Source: CAG-791 sp963650385
GTDB taxonomy: Bacteria > Bacillota > Clostridia > Lachnospirales > Lachnospiraceae
DNA: 64,000 bases
Direction of reading: 5' to 3'
NCBI GenBank assembly: GCA_963650385.1
Contig: CAVJLL010000003.1
Span: 1 to 64,000 of the forward strand
Shown here: positions 33,784-42,374 of the stretch, one piece after another
Numbering within the stretch: the first letter of the stretch is position 1
Layout of the letters: each line of letters starts with the position of its first letter
Notes under the pieces: generated by a model
The model's database searches: none
Seen by the model: the letters and a program-made list of their open reading frames with translations, nothing else
What the model was told of the DNA's origin: nothing
Translations under genes and position numbers: made by a program

Positions 33784-34650
33784 ATGGGAGCATTTGCTAT
33801 TTACAACAATCAGGCTATGGAATCTACCGTTATTTCCAATCTGTTCATTGACGAATACATGAAGGATGCCAATGATGCACAGATCAAGATCTATCTCTAC
33901 CTGGTCCGTATGATGTCTGCCGGTCTTGCAACCAGCATGTCGGATATCGCCGATAAATTCAATCATACCGAGAAGGAAGTGCTGCGTTCTCTGCGTTACT
34001 GGGAGAGAAAGGGCCTCCTGACGCTGCAGATCGATGCTGCCGGGAATCTGGCCGGCATATTCCTTCGTGAGCCCAGAGCTTCGGTTTCCCAGGAGAACCA
34101 TCAGGTCATCTCCATTGCACCGATGCTGGCCGCTAATGCCGGGATAGAGTCCGCAGCCGGTGCCGCCGCTCCCGTCATGCCTGCCGTCTCTGCCTCCGCC
34201 TCGGATTCACCGGCGCAGGCGCAGCCGATCCGCCCCGAGCAGGGAAGTGATGTCTCTGCCGAGCAGCTGGAGAGCTTTCAGCAGAGCGACGAAAGCCGCC
34301 AGCTGATGTTCGTTGTTGAGCAGTACATCGGGAAGCCGCTGTCCGTCCGCGAGGCCAAGACCATCTGCTTTATCTCGGATCAGCTGCATTTTTCGGATGA
34401 GCTGATTGATTATCTGGTAGAATACTGTGTCGGCCTGGGCAAAAAGGACTTCCGCTATATTGAAAAGGTCGCTCTCAACTGGGCGGAATCCGGCATTTCC
34501 ACTGCGGAGCAGGCGCGGAAGAGCGTGCAGACGCAGACCGCTGCAAGGCGTGCATCCAGATCCGGCAAAAATACCGCGCGCTCCTTCCAGAACTTTGAGA
34601 AAGCATCCTACAATATGGATGAGCTGGAAAAGCAGCTGCTGAGCAACTAA
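33784..34650 (+). CDS. DnaD-like replication initiation protein
   Basis: 288 aa from the ATG at 33784 (GGGGG upstream). An N-terminal winged-helix region (about 15-95; IYLYLVRMMSAGLATSMSDIADKF, VLRSLRYWERKGLLTL) is followed by an Ala/Ser/Pro-rich linker. A C-terminal DnaD/DnaB2-type domain follows (about 175-255; VEQYIGKPLSVREAKTICFISDQL, YIEKVALNWAESGI). Such proteins help load the replicative helicase in Bacillota. The DnaI/DnaC-like ATPase follows after 18 nt, which supports that role. Confidence 0.88.
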   Translation: MGAFAIYNNQAMESTVISNLFIDEYMKDANDAQIKIYLYLVRMMSAGLATSMSDIADKFNHTEKEVLRSLRYWERKGLLTLQIDAAGNLAGIFLREPRASVSQENHQVISIAPMLAANAGIESAAGAAAPVMPAVSASASDSPAQAQPIRPEQGSDVSAEQLESFQQSDESRQLMFVVEQYIGKPLSVREAKTICFISDQLHFSDELIDYLVEYCVGLGKKDFRYIEKVALNWAESGISTAEQARKSVQTQTAARRASRSGKNTARSFQNFEKASYNMDELEKQLLSN

Positions 34651-34668
34651 TCACAGGAGAGACGATCA

Positions 34669-35628
34669 TTGTCACTGCCAAGAGAAGACTACAATAAGCT
34701 GATGCTGGAATACAGCCAGACCAGGGATCGGCATCGCCGCGAACTGGAGCTGCGCAGGAAGAAGGTATATGCCAGACTTCCGCGTTATCAGGAGCTCGAC
34801 CGGGAGATTCCGGAGATTTCCTACGCTTCTCTCCAGGAGAAGCTTTCCGGCACAGCGCCTTCCTTTTCTCTCCGGGAACGCCTTTCCGATATTGCGGCTA
34901 AGAAAAAGGAGCTCCTTGCCGGTGCCGGATTTCCTGCCGACTATCTTCAGCTGCAGTATGACTGTCCCGACTGCCGTGACACCGGCTACATCGATAACCG
35001 GAAATGCCACTGTCTTAAGAAAAAGGAGGCTGCGATTCTCTATCAGCAGTCTCATCTGGATCAGCTGCTGCGCACCAATCGCTTTGAGAATCTGTCCGAG
35101 GAGTTCTACCGCGGCGAGGATCTTGAACATTTTCGGCGTGCCGTTGAGGTCTGCAGAAAATATATCCGGCAATTTAATTCCGACTATGAAAATTTATTTT
35201 TCTATGGTACAGTCGGTGTCGGAAAATCCTTCCTGTCCATATGTACTGCAGGAGAGCTGCTGAAGGCAGGGCATTCCGTCCTGTATTTCAGCTCGTCTTC
35301 CTTGTTCGAAACCATCTCCTCCTACATATTCGGTCAGGATAAGCGCTCGGAATATCAGCGCTTTCTGGAGGACTTATATGGCTGCGAAGCGCTTATTATT
35401 GACGATCTTGGGACAGAAATGACCAACAACTTCGTATCCACGCAGCTGTTCTCGCTTTTAAACGAGCGTGAGCTGCGCAGGCGCTCCACCATTATTTCGA
35501 CGAATTTATCACTTCAGGAGCTGCGCGACCGATACTCCGATCGTATTTTTTCGCGGATTACCAGCAGCTACACCATTATGAAGCTCACCGGCTCTGATAT
35601 CCGCGTGACCCGCAGGGTGAAGCAGTAA
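34669..35628 (+). CDS. DnaI/DnaC-like helicase-loading AAA+ ATPase
   Basis: 319 aa with a TTG start and GGAG 9 nt upstream. A basic coiled N-terminal part (about 1-95) is followed by a four-Cys zinc-type motif, CPDCRDTGYIDNRKCHC, near 102-118. The AAA+ domain carries Walker A GTVGVGKS and Walker B ALIIDDLGTE, then sensor 1 STNLS and the sensor 2 region ITSSYTIMKLTGSDIR. DnaI-type proteins bring DnaB helicase to the origin; dnaB itself lies at 60740-62098. It forms an operon with the DnaD-like gene; prs follows after 80 nt. Confidence 0.92.
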   Translation: MSLPREDYNKLMLEYSQTRDRHRRELELRRKKVYARLPRYQELDREIPEISYASLQEKLSGTAPSFSLRERLSDIAAKKKELLAGAGFPADYLQLQYDCPDCRDTGYIDNRKCHCLKKKEAAILYQQSHLDQLLRTNRFENLSEEFYRGEDLEHFRRAVEVCRKYIRQFNSDYENLFFYGTVGVGKSFLSICTAGELLKAGHSVLYFSSSSLFETISSYIFGQDKRSEYQRFLEDLYGCEALIIDDLGTEMTNNFVSTQLFSLLNERELRRRSTIISTNLSLQELRDRYSDRIFSRITSSYTIMKLTGSDIRVTRRVKQ

Positions 35629-35708
35629 CGACAACTTTCAGCACCGGAGGAGACCGCATTCCTCCTAAGATGGGCTGCAGACAGGCTGACCGCAGCAGAA
35701 AGGGCAAG

Positions 35709-36911
35709 ATGGAGAAACTCAGAAGACACGACAAACGCAAGCTTGAATCCATTCCGGTTGGTTCTCTCGGACTGGTTCCGGTATCAGGGTGTGAGGAAAT
35801 CGGAAAGGAAATTGATTATTTTCTTACCCAGTGGCGCGCGGAAAGAGAAAGCGAGCACAAGGACAGCCTTGCATTTAACGGCTATCAGCGTCCGACCTAC
35901 ATCGTAAATGTGGACCTCCCCCGCTTCGGTACCGGCGAGGGCAAGGGTGTCATGAAGCAGTCGGTTCGCGGCATGGATCTCTATCTTCTGGTGGATGTCG
36001 TAAACTACAGCAAAACATACCGCATGTTCGGCGAGATCAACCACATGTCTCCGGACGATCATTACGCAAATCTCAAGCGCACCATTGCTGCAATCGGCGG
36101 CAAGGCAAGGCGCATCACCGTTATCATGCCGTATCTGTATGAAGGACGTCAGCACAAGCGCACCATGCGGGAATCTCTTGACTGCGCGCTGGCCCTTCAG
36201 GAGCTGGTTAACATGGGCGTGGACAATATCATCACCTTTGATGCCCACGATCCCCGCGTTCAGAATGCAATCCCCCTGTCCGGCTTTGACACGGTTCAGC
36301 CGGCATATCAGTTCATCAAGGGACTCCTCCGCCACGTAGAGGGCCTCCAGATTGACGCACAGCACATGATGGTTATCAGCCCGGACGAGGGCGGCATGAA
36401 GCGTGCCGTATACACGGCAAATGTGCTCGGCCTCGATATGGGTATGTTCTATAAGCGCCGTGACTATACGCAGGTCGTTGACGGCAGCAATCCCATTCTC
36501 GCGCACGAGTTCCTCGGCTCCTCCGTGGAGGGAAAGGATATGATCATCATTGATGATATGATTTCCTCCGGAGACAGCGTTCTCGAGGTAGCACGCGGGC
36601 TGAAGCAGCGCAAGGCCGGACGCATTTTTGTCTTTGCAACCTTCGGTCTGTTCACCGGCGGCCTCGAGAAGTTCGACCAGGCCCATGAGAGCGGACTGAT
36701 TGACCGCATTCTCACCACGAACCTGATCTACCAGCCACAGGAGCTCCTGGATCGTCCCTGGTACATCAGCTGCAATATGAGCAAGTACATTGCTTACATC
36801 ATTGATACGCTGAACCATGACAGCTCCATCGCCGATCTGCTGGATCCGTCTGCCAGAATTCAGAATCTGGTGGCCCGCTACCAGGAGGGCGGCCTGCACA
36901 CCATTGAGTGA
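35709..36911 (+). CDS. prs: Ribose-phosphate pyrophosphokinase (long form)
   Basis: Makes PRPP from ribose 5-phosphate and ATP for purine, pyrimidine, NAD, His and Trp synthesis. 400 aa from the ATG at 35709 (AAAGGG upstream). Typical blocks are RRITVIMPYLYEGRQHKR, NIITFDAHDPRVQNAIPL, VISPDEGGMKRA and the PRPP loop IIIDDMISSGDSVLEVA. It is about 80 residues longer than the usual enzyme and its PRPP loop differs from the canonical DDMIDTAGT. Long divergent forms occur in Clostridia. Users of PRPP in this window are pncB and upp. Confidence 0.93.
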   Translation: MEKLRRHDKRKLESIPVGSLGLVPVSGCEEIGKEIDYFLTQWRAERESEHKDSLAFNGYQRPTYIVNVDLPRFGTGEGKGVMKQSVRGMDLYLLVDVVNYSKTYRMFGEINHMSPDDHYANLKRTIAAIGGKARRITVIMPYLYEGRQHKRTMRESLDCALALQELVNMGVDNIITFDAHDPRVQNAIPLSGFDTVQPAYQFIKGLLRHVEGLQIDAQHMMVISPDEGGMKRAVYTANVLGLDMGMFYKRRDYTQVVDGSNPILAHEFLGSSVEGKDMIIIDDMISSGDSVLEVARGLKQRKAGRIFVFATFGLFTGGLEKFDQAHESGLIDRILTTNLIYQPQELLDRPWYISCNMSKYIAYIIDTLNHDSSIADLLDPSARIQNLVARYQEGGLHTIE

Positions 36912-36934
36912 CCGCGGCATACATTTCGTCTTTA

Positions 36935-36975
36935 AAAAAGGGAAACGCTGACAAAGTCAGCGTTTCCCTTTTTCC
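36935..36975. terminator. Bidirectional terminator
   Basis: AAAAAAGGGAAACGCTGAC and GTCAGCGTTTCCCTTTTT pair around an AAA loop. It serves prs (+) and the convergent operon that ends with the 37000-39615 gene (-). Confidence 0.94.
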
Positions 36976-36999
36976 TGTCATAGGCAACATTCTTCCCGG

Positions 37000-39615
37000 T
37001 TACCGGTAACTGACGAACTGATTTCCCGCGTTCTCGAATAGTTCTCTGGCAGCGGATCTTCCGAGAAGATGTACACTCCCTGCCGCCGGATCGTACACTT
37101 CTATATTCTCCGGTCCGTATCCGATGATCAGCACATCTGCCCCATTTGCCTCTGCCGCATAGACTGGGCACCCCTGTTCCACATAGTACAGCACCTCCTC
37201 CATCGTGCACGATGTCAGATCCAGGACATTTGCATCCTGCAGCCGATCGGAAAGAATCTCCAGCACAGACTTTCCCTGGGCCAGAAGCTCGGATGCGTCA
37301 TCCTGATAGGTTTCTGCCGCAGCATAGGCGAGCATCGCCTGCAGACAGGCAGTTCTCGGATTCTCCGCCGAAGTTCCGCTCTCCATGGTTGTCAAGGCAT
37401 CAATTTCCGCGCGCTGATCGGTCGTATTTTTCCAGATGTACTGACCGCTCTTATCGACAACAACGCCGGTTCGCTCCTGATCCGCCAGTTCAATCGCTGT
37501 ACTGATTCTGTCCGTCGAGCCCAGATATTCCTTGCAGCTGTATATGTAATAGTCCGTTGTCTGCCCGGAAGACTCTGCCGAATCTGCATCCTGCGTGCTC
37601 TGCCCGGTCTGCGCACTGCCTCTGGGCGAAAGCTCTCTTGATCCTTCATACAGAATTTCCTGCGGTCGCATATACTGACAATCGGACCAGTCTGTCACAC
37701 TTAGGCTAAGCTGCTTCAGCGTTCCGTATCCGGAGACAGACACATTCTGCACGAGGGACGATGTGCTCGAAGCATCCGCGCTGGTGATGGTATCCGCATC
37801 AGCCGACACATACGCCAGCTGTGATGCATCGCCGGAGGTATTCTTCTGTACTCTGTCCAGTACCAGCTGATTGTCACGCACCTCACATCCTGTCACATAA
37901 TAGCCGTCCTGGTGATAATCCTCCAGGACATTCAGCTCCTGATCCACGATGTACACGTGATCCATGAGCGTCACCCTGGTTCCGAGCGCGCCCTGCAGCT
38001 CATCCTGCGGACTTGCCGTTCCGTACACGAGATCCTGTCCGAGGAACCCGAGCGGGACCGCATATTTGCCGACCTGCGGCTCCACGATAGTTTTATTCAG
38101 GCCGTTCAGATTCACCAGAACAATCCGTCCTGTGGCTTCTCCCTGATCCTCCTCCGCATATGCGGCCAGAACGCCGTTTTCTGCAATTACGGCCGACTTC
38201 TCCGCGAGGTTTCCCTCTACAAGCCGAAGACTGCAGGCATTCACATCAATTTCATACAGTGCATTGTCCAGAATCAGATACAGCTTCCCGGTTTCCACAT
38301 CATAATGCGAAATCTGGTCGATGCGGTCCTTTAAGCGTTCCCAGGAACCGCTATAGGGCACGAACACCTTCTCCTCCATCGTGTGGTATTCCCCGCTGTA
38401 ATGGTAGAACGAGACTCCTATTTTGCCCTCGTGCCGCCCGCTGTTCATATATCCATAGACTAAGAAGTCGGTGCTCCCGTCCTCTTCCACATGAAGGATC
38501 CGGATATCATGCTCCGCGTGCGTTTCGCGTTCCCCGGTATCTCCGGCCTCATCAAAGCCGAATATATAAATCAGCTGATTCTCCGACTGAGAGTATTCAT
38601 ACAGCCGGCTGTCCTGAACAAACACGGTAACTGTCCGCTGTGCATTGCGCATCGTCTGTATCTGCGACGAGGTTATGCCGATCGTTAATCCGCCGGATGT
38701 CCCATATGGGTGCTGCGGGTCGAAATCCTGCGACATCGTGCGCTCATAATCCATCAGATAAAAGCGGTCCGTCCCCTTTCGCAGCTCATAGAATTCCTCG
38801 CACCGAAACAGAAGCGTCTGACTCGGTTCTCCGTTCTGTGCAGGGGCAGATACATAATACGTTCCGCGGATCCCAAAGGTTTCCCCTTCTCTGTCTGTAA
38901 TGGAATAAACCGGTGTTGTGACCTCTGTTGGATTCAGATCCCCCCAGGTCACGGCATCTGCACTGTTGTACAATGTGACGCTGGCCAGTGAGCTGTTGGA
39001 TACATCATCGGAGGGCTCCAGATACGTCAGCAGATAATCCTCCGCCGTTTTATCGAAGGTTTTATCATGAAAGGTACGTGCAAATGTCAGTGCTTCCTCT
39101 GCATCCCCGCAGTAATCATCCTCCTCTGCGTACGCAAACCTTGTGTAATACCGGATGTCCTGCGTCTGTTCTGTGGACAGCCGCAGAACCAGCATATATT
39201 CCGTGTCCGGCGAAATCAGGTTCTTGAAGGAGAGCTCTGCCGTACAGACCGAATCCCCGCCGGCAGTCACCGTCACCGCTTCCTGTTCTATGAGACGATT
39301 CCCCGTAATATCCCGCACCTCCATGGACAGTGCCGAAACGGTCTGTCCGTAGGTTCGTATCTGAAGCCCTATGGTCCGATCCGAACGGATCGGCGTCAGA
39401 ACGGTTCGCATCTGACCGGGATCCTGCTCCTGCGTCAGGCCGTACAGGGTATTAAAAACAGTACTGCCGGTGTCCATTGATATGACCGGCAGTACTGCAG
39501 CTGACATTTCTGTTGTGGTCTGTGTGCTGGTGCCTGCGGCAAACACCTCCATCAGCAGGAAGGAAACGCAGAACAAAGCTGCAGCATACAGAATTCGATA
39601 AATGGTATTACGCAT
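37000..39615 (-). CDS. Large exported protein of unknown function, last gene of the atp operon
   Basis: 871 aa. A signal peptide or anchor (about 5-27, IYRILYAAALFCVSFLLMEV) is followed by an entirely extracellular-looking chain rich in T, S, D, Y and E. Repeated beta-strand patterns (LYEYSQSENQLIYIFGFDE, GKLYLILDNALYEIDV, LGQDLVYG) suggest a beta-propeller-like middle. The last 120 residues (TACLQAMLAYA ... ADVLIIGYGPENIEVYDP) resemble a C39-like papain-fold domain, but the usual catalytic His before VxxxGY is missing. It starts 2 nt after atpC with no clear ribosome site, so it is probably translated by coupling. I recognise no named family. It may sense or stabilise something at the membrane; that is conjecture. 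Confidence 0.8.
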   Translation of the reverse strand: MRNTIYRILYAAALFCVSFLLMEVFAAGTSTQTTTEMSAAVLPVISMDTGSTVFNTLYGLTQEQDPGQMRTVLTPIRSDRTIGLQIRTYGQTVSALSMEVRDITGNRLIEQEAVTVTAGGDSVCTAELSFKNLISPDTEYMLVLRLSTEQTQDIRYYTRFAYAEEDDYCGDAEEALTFARTFHDKTFDKTAEDYLLTYLEPSDDVSNSSLASVTLYNSADAVTWGDLNPTEVTTPVYSITDREGETFGIRGTYYVSAPAQNGEPSQTLLFRCEEFYELRKGTDRFYLMDYERTMSQDFDPQHPYGTSGGLTIGITSSQIQTMRNAQRTVTVFVQDSRLYEYSQSENQLIYIFGFDEAGDTGERETHAEHDIRILHVEEDGSTDFLVYGYMNSGRHEGKIGVSFYHYSGEYHTMEEKVFVPYSGSWERLKDRIDQISHYDVETGKLYLILDNALYEIDVNACSLRLVEGNLAEKSAVIAENGVLAAYAEEDQGEATGRIVLVNLNGLNKTIVEPQVGKYAVPLGFLGQDLVYGTASPQDELQGALGTRVTLMDHVYIVDQELNVLEDYHQDGYYVTGCEVRDNQLVLDRVQKNTSGDASQLAYVSADADTITSADASSTSSLVQNVSVSGYGTLKQLSLSVTDWSDCQYMRPQEILYEGSRELSPRGSAQTGQSTQDADSAESSGQTTDYYIYSCKEYLGSTDRISTAIELADQERTGVVVDKSGQYIWKNTTDQRAEIDALTTMESGTSAENPRTACLQAMLAYAAAETYQDDASELLAQGKSVLEILSDRLQDANVLDLTSCTMEEVLYYVEQGCPVYAAEANGADVLIIGYGPENIEVYDPAAGSVHLLGRSAARELFENAGNQFVSYR

Positions 39616-39617
39616 AT

Positions 39618-40022
39618 TTACTTGTGAGCCGTACTCAAACGAACCAGAGCGCGGCAGAGCTTGGCCTGCGCACGGGCACGCTCCATCTGGGAGAGCCTCT
39701 CATCCTGAAGCCTTTGCTGGGCGCGTTCCCTGGCCCTTTGTGCTCGGTCTACATCAATCTCTTCCTCCCACTCCCAGGTCGTAGGCAGCACGCGGCACAC
39801 GCCGTTCATAACCGACAGCATACCGCCGATGCAGGCTGCGGAACGTTTGGCGGAATCCTCCAGCGTAATCTCTGCCGTACCCATGCCGATCGCCGTACAG
39901 TAATTGGTATGACCGGCCAGAATCGCCACGTCTCCGCCTATGGTACGCAGGCGAATCCGCTGCACTTCTCCGCTGTATTCCAGGCCGTCCAGTGAAACGA
40001 CCTGTATCTGGAAGGTTGACAT
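39618..40022 (-). CDS. atpC: ATP synthase F1 epsilon subunit
   Basis: 134 aa. An N-terminal beta-sandwich (FQIQVVSLDGLEYSGEVQRIRLRT, AILAGHTNYCTAI) is followed by a C-terminal helical hairpin (DVDRAQRARERAQQRL). It links rotation of the c-ring with gamma and can inhibit hydrolysis. It follows atpD by 14 nt; its stop is 2 nt from the next gene. Confidence 0.95.
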   Translation of the reverse strand: MSTFQIQVVSLDGLEYSGEVQRIRLRTIGGDVAILAGHTNYCTAIGMGTAEITLEDSAKRSAACIGGMLSVMNGVCRVLPTTWEWEEEIDVDRAQRARERAQQRLQDERLSQMERARAQAKLCRALVRLSTAHK

Positions 40023-40036
40023 AGTTGATCCTTTCT

Positions 40037-41440
40037 CTAATGTGCGGTGTCCTTCTCTGCCTTCCGGAACACATCATCAATGGTTCCTGCCATCAGGAAT
40101 GCACTCTCCGGAAGATCATCGCATTCACCGTCGAGTATCATCTTAAACCCGCGGATCGTTTCTTTCAACGGCACATAGGTTCCAGGGATACCGGTGAACT
40201 GTTCTGCAACCGAGAAGCTCTGTGACAGGAAGTTCTGAATCTTGCGTGCGCGGTACACGGCATTTTTATCATCGTCCGACAGCTCGTCCATACCCATAAT
40301 CGCGATGATATCCTGAAGCTCACGATACCGCTGCAGCACCATCTGCACGCCTCTTGCCACGTCGTAGTGCTCCTGACCGACAATCTCAGGAGAAAGAATG
40401 CGGCTGGTGGAATCCAGCGGGTCAACCGCAGGATAAATACCGCGGCTGGCAATGTCTCTGGACAATACCGTGGTTGCATCCAGATGCGTAAACGTTGTTG
40501 CCGGTGCCGGGTCCGTCAGGTCATCCGCCGGCACATATACAGCCTGCACCGAAGTAATAGATCCCTTTTTGGTGGAGGTGATGCGCTCCTGCAGCGCTCC
40601 CATTTCCGTTGCCAGCGTCGGCTGATAGCCTACTGCCGAAGGCATGCGTCCCAGAAGCGCGGAAACCTCCGAGCCTGCCTGTGTAAAACGGAAGATATTG
40701 TCAATGAACAGAAGCACATCCTGATTCTTAACATCACGGAAATACTCTGCCATCGTAAGGCCCGATAAGCCCACGCGCATTCTGGCTCCCGGCGGCTCAT
40801 TCATCTGTCCGTATACCAGTGCCGTCTTATCCAGAACACCGGATTCCTTCATCTCTCCGTACAGGTCATTTCCCTCACGGGTACGCTCACCTACGCCGGT
40901 AAAGACTGAAATGCCGCCGTGTGCCGTTGCCACATTGTGGATCAGCTCCATGATCAGAACCGTCTTTCCAACGCCGGCTCCGCCGAACAGACCGATCTTG
41001 CCGCCCTTTGCATAGGGGCAGATCAGATCTACAACCTTGATTCCGGTTTCAAAAATCTCCTGTGCCGGAACCTGTTCCTCAAAGCTGGGTGCCTGACGGT
41101 GAATCGACCATTTCTCCTTGGTCTGCGGTGCCGGCTGATTGTCCACCGGCTCTCCCAGCAGATTAAATACACGGCCCAGGCATTCCTCGCCGACAGGAAC
41201 AGAAATCGGCGCGCCGGTATCAACCGCCTCTGCACCTCTTGCCAGTCCGTCCGTTGAGCTCATGGCAATGCAACGAACCACTTCATCGCCAATCTGCTGT
41301 GCCACCTCAGCCACCAGTCTGCGGCCGCCGATTGTCAGCTCAATTGCATTGTTCAGCTCCGGAAGCTCACCCTCTGCAAACCGGATATCCAGAACAGGTC
41401 CCGTAACCTGTATCACCTTTCCTGTGTGCTGCTTGCTCAT
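40037..41440 (-). CDS. atpD: ATP synthase F1 beta subunit
   Basis: Catalytic subunit, 467 aa from the ATG at 41440 (AAAGGA upstream). Walker A is GGAGVGKT, catalytic Glu lies in GERTREGND, Walker B in VLLFIDNIFRF, and the regulatory DELSEED-type loop reads MDELSDDDKN. An in-frame ATG eight codons earlier lacks a ribosome site. Confidence 0.97.
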   Translation of the reverse strand: MSKQHTGKVIQVTGPVLDIRFAEGELPELNNAIELTIGGRRLVAEVAQQIGDEVVRCIAMSSTDGLARGAEAVDTGAPISVPVGEECLGRVFNLLGEPVDNQPAPQTKEKWSIHRQAPSFEEQVPAQEIFETGIKVVDLICPYAKGGKIGLFGGAGVGKTVLIMELIHNVATAHGGISVFTGVGERTREGNDLYGEMKESGVLDKTALVYGQMNEPPGARMRVGLSGLTMAEYFRDVKNQDVLLFIDNIFRFTQAGSEVSALLGRMPSAVGYQPTLATEMGALQERITSTKKGSITSVQAVYVPADDLTDPAPATTFTHLDATTVLSRDIASRGIYPAVDPLDSTSRILSPEIVGQEHYDVARGVQMVLQRYRELQDIIAIMGMDELSDDDKNAVYRARKIQNFLSQSFSVAEQFTGIPGTYVPLKETIRGFKMILDGECDDLPESAFLMAGTIDDVFRKAEKDTAH

Positions 41441-41479
41441 TTGCTGCTTTCCTTTCTCGCGCAAGGGGATGGATTTCGA

Positions 41480-42361
41480 TCACCCTGCATCCTCTGCACC
41501 CGCCACAATCTCTGTGATCTCCTGCGTGATGCTCGCCTGTCTGGCGCGGTTGTAGTTCAGACTGAGTGTATCGATCATCTCCTCTGCATTGTCCGTTGCA
41601 GCCTCCATTGCCATTCTGCGCGCCGCATACTCGCTGGCCACGGAGAGATTCACACTCGTATGCAGGATTCCTGCCAGATAATCCGGAACAATCGAATCAA
41701 ACACGGTCTCCGAATCCGGTTCGTACAGAATCAGATTTCTTGCCTTTTGGTCCTTCTTTTCACCGGGATCGTCACCGGCAGATGCAGCCAGATCCGACAG
41801 CGGGAATATGGCCGTCGCTTCCGGCGTCTGTGTCATCATGGAAACAAAGCGGGTAAAGCAAAGGCTTACATGCCCAAAGCTCCCCTTTTTGTATTCCTCA
41901 CACACAAGCCTTGCAATCTCAAAGCAGTCAGAAGGCCCGATTGAAGCTGCTTCCGCAAAAGCTTCCGTCAGCACTGGAATCCCCTTGTGGCGAAAATAGT
42001 CCAGTGCCTTTTGTCCGATGGGCAGGACCTCATAATCCTTTCCTGCAGATTCTTCCTCGATTTTCTTAAAGAGGTTGGCATTGTAGCCGCCTGCCAGTCC
42101 GCGGTCACCTGCAATGACAATATACAGATACCGGGAGTTTCGTCCGGCCTTTGTATAGCATGAACGGAACTCTGTGTTCCCGGCTGCAATCTCTGTCAAT
42201 GTCCGATGAAGCGTTTCATAATACGGTCTGCTCTGCTCTGCCTTTTCCTTTGCCCTCCGAAGCTTGGATGCAGCCACCAGCTGCATGGCCTTGGTGATCT
42301 GCATGGTGTTCTGAACACTCTTGATCCGGAGCTTCACTGCCTTCATATTCGCAGCAGCCAT
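41480..42361 (-). CDS. atpG: ATP synthase F1 gamma subunit
   Basis: 293 aa, the central rotor shaft. The N-terminal helix is LRIKSVQNTMQITKAMQLVAASKLRRA and the C-terminal helix AMEAATDNAEEMIDTLSLNYNRARQASITQEITEI (quoted in part). The Rossmann-like middle has VIAGDRGLAGGYN. It lies between atpA (13 nt) and atpD (39 nt). Confidence 0.96.
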   Translation of the reverse strand: MAAANMKAVKLRIKSVQNTMQITKAMQLVAASKLRRAKEKAEQSRPYYETLHRTLTEIAAGNTEFRSCYTKAGRNSRYLYIVIAGDRGLAGGYNANLFKKIEEESAGKDYEVLPIGQKALDYFRHKGIPVLTEAFAEAASIGPSDCFEIARLVCEEYKKGSFGHVSLCFTRFVSMMTQTPEATAIFPLSDLAASAGDDPGEKKDQKARNLILYEPDSETVFDSIVPDYLAGILHTSVNLSVASEYAARRMAMEAATDNAEEMIDTLSLNYNRARQASITQEITEIVAGAEDAG

Positions 42362-42374
42362 CGCTCTTTACCTG

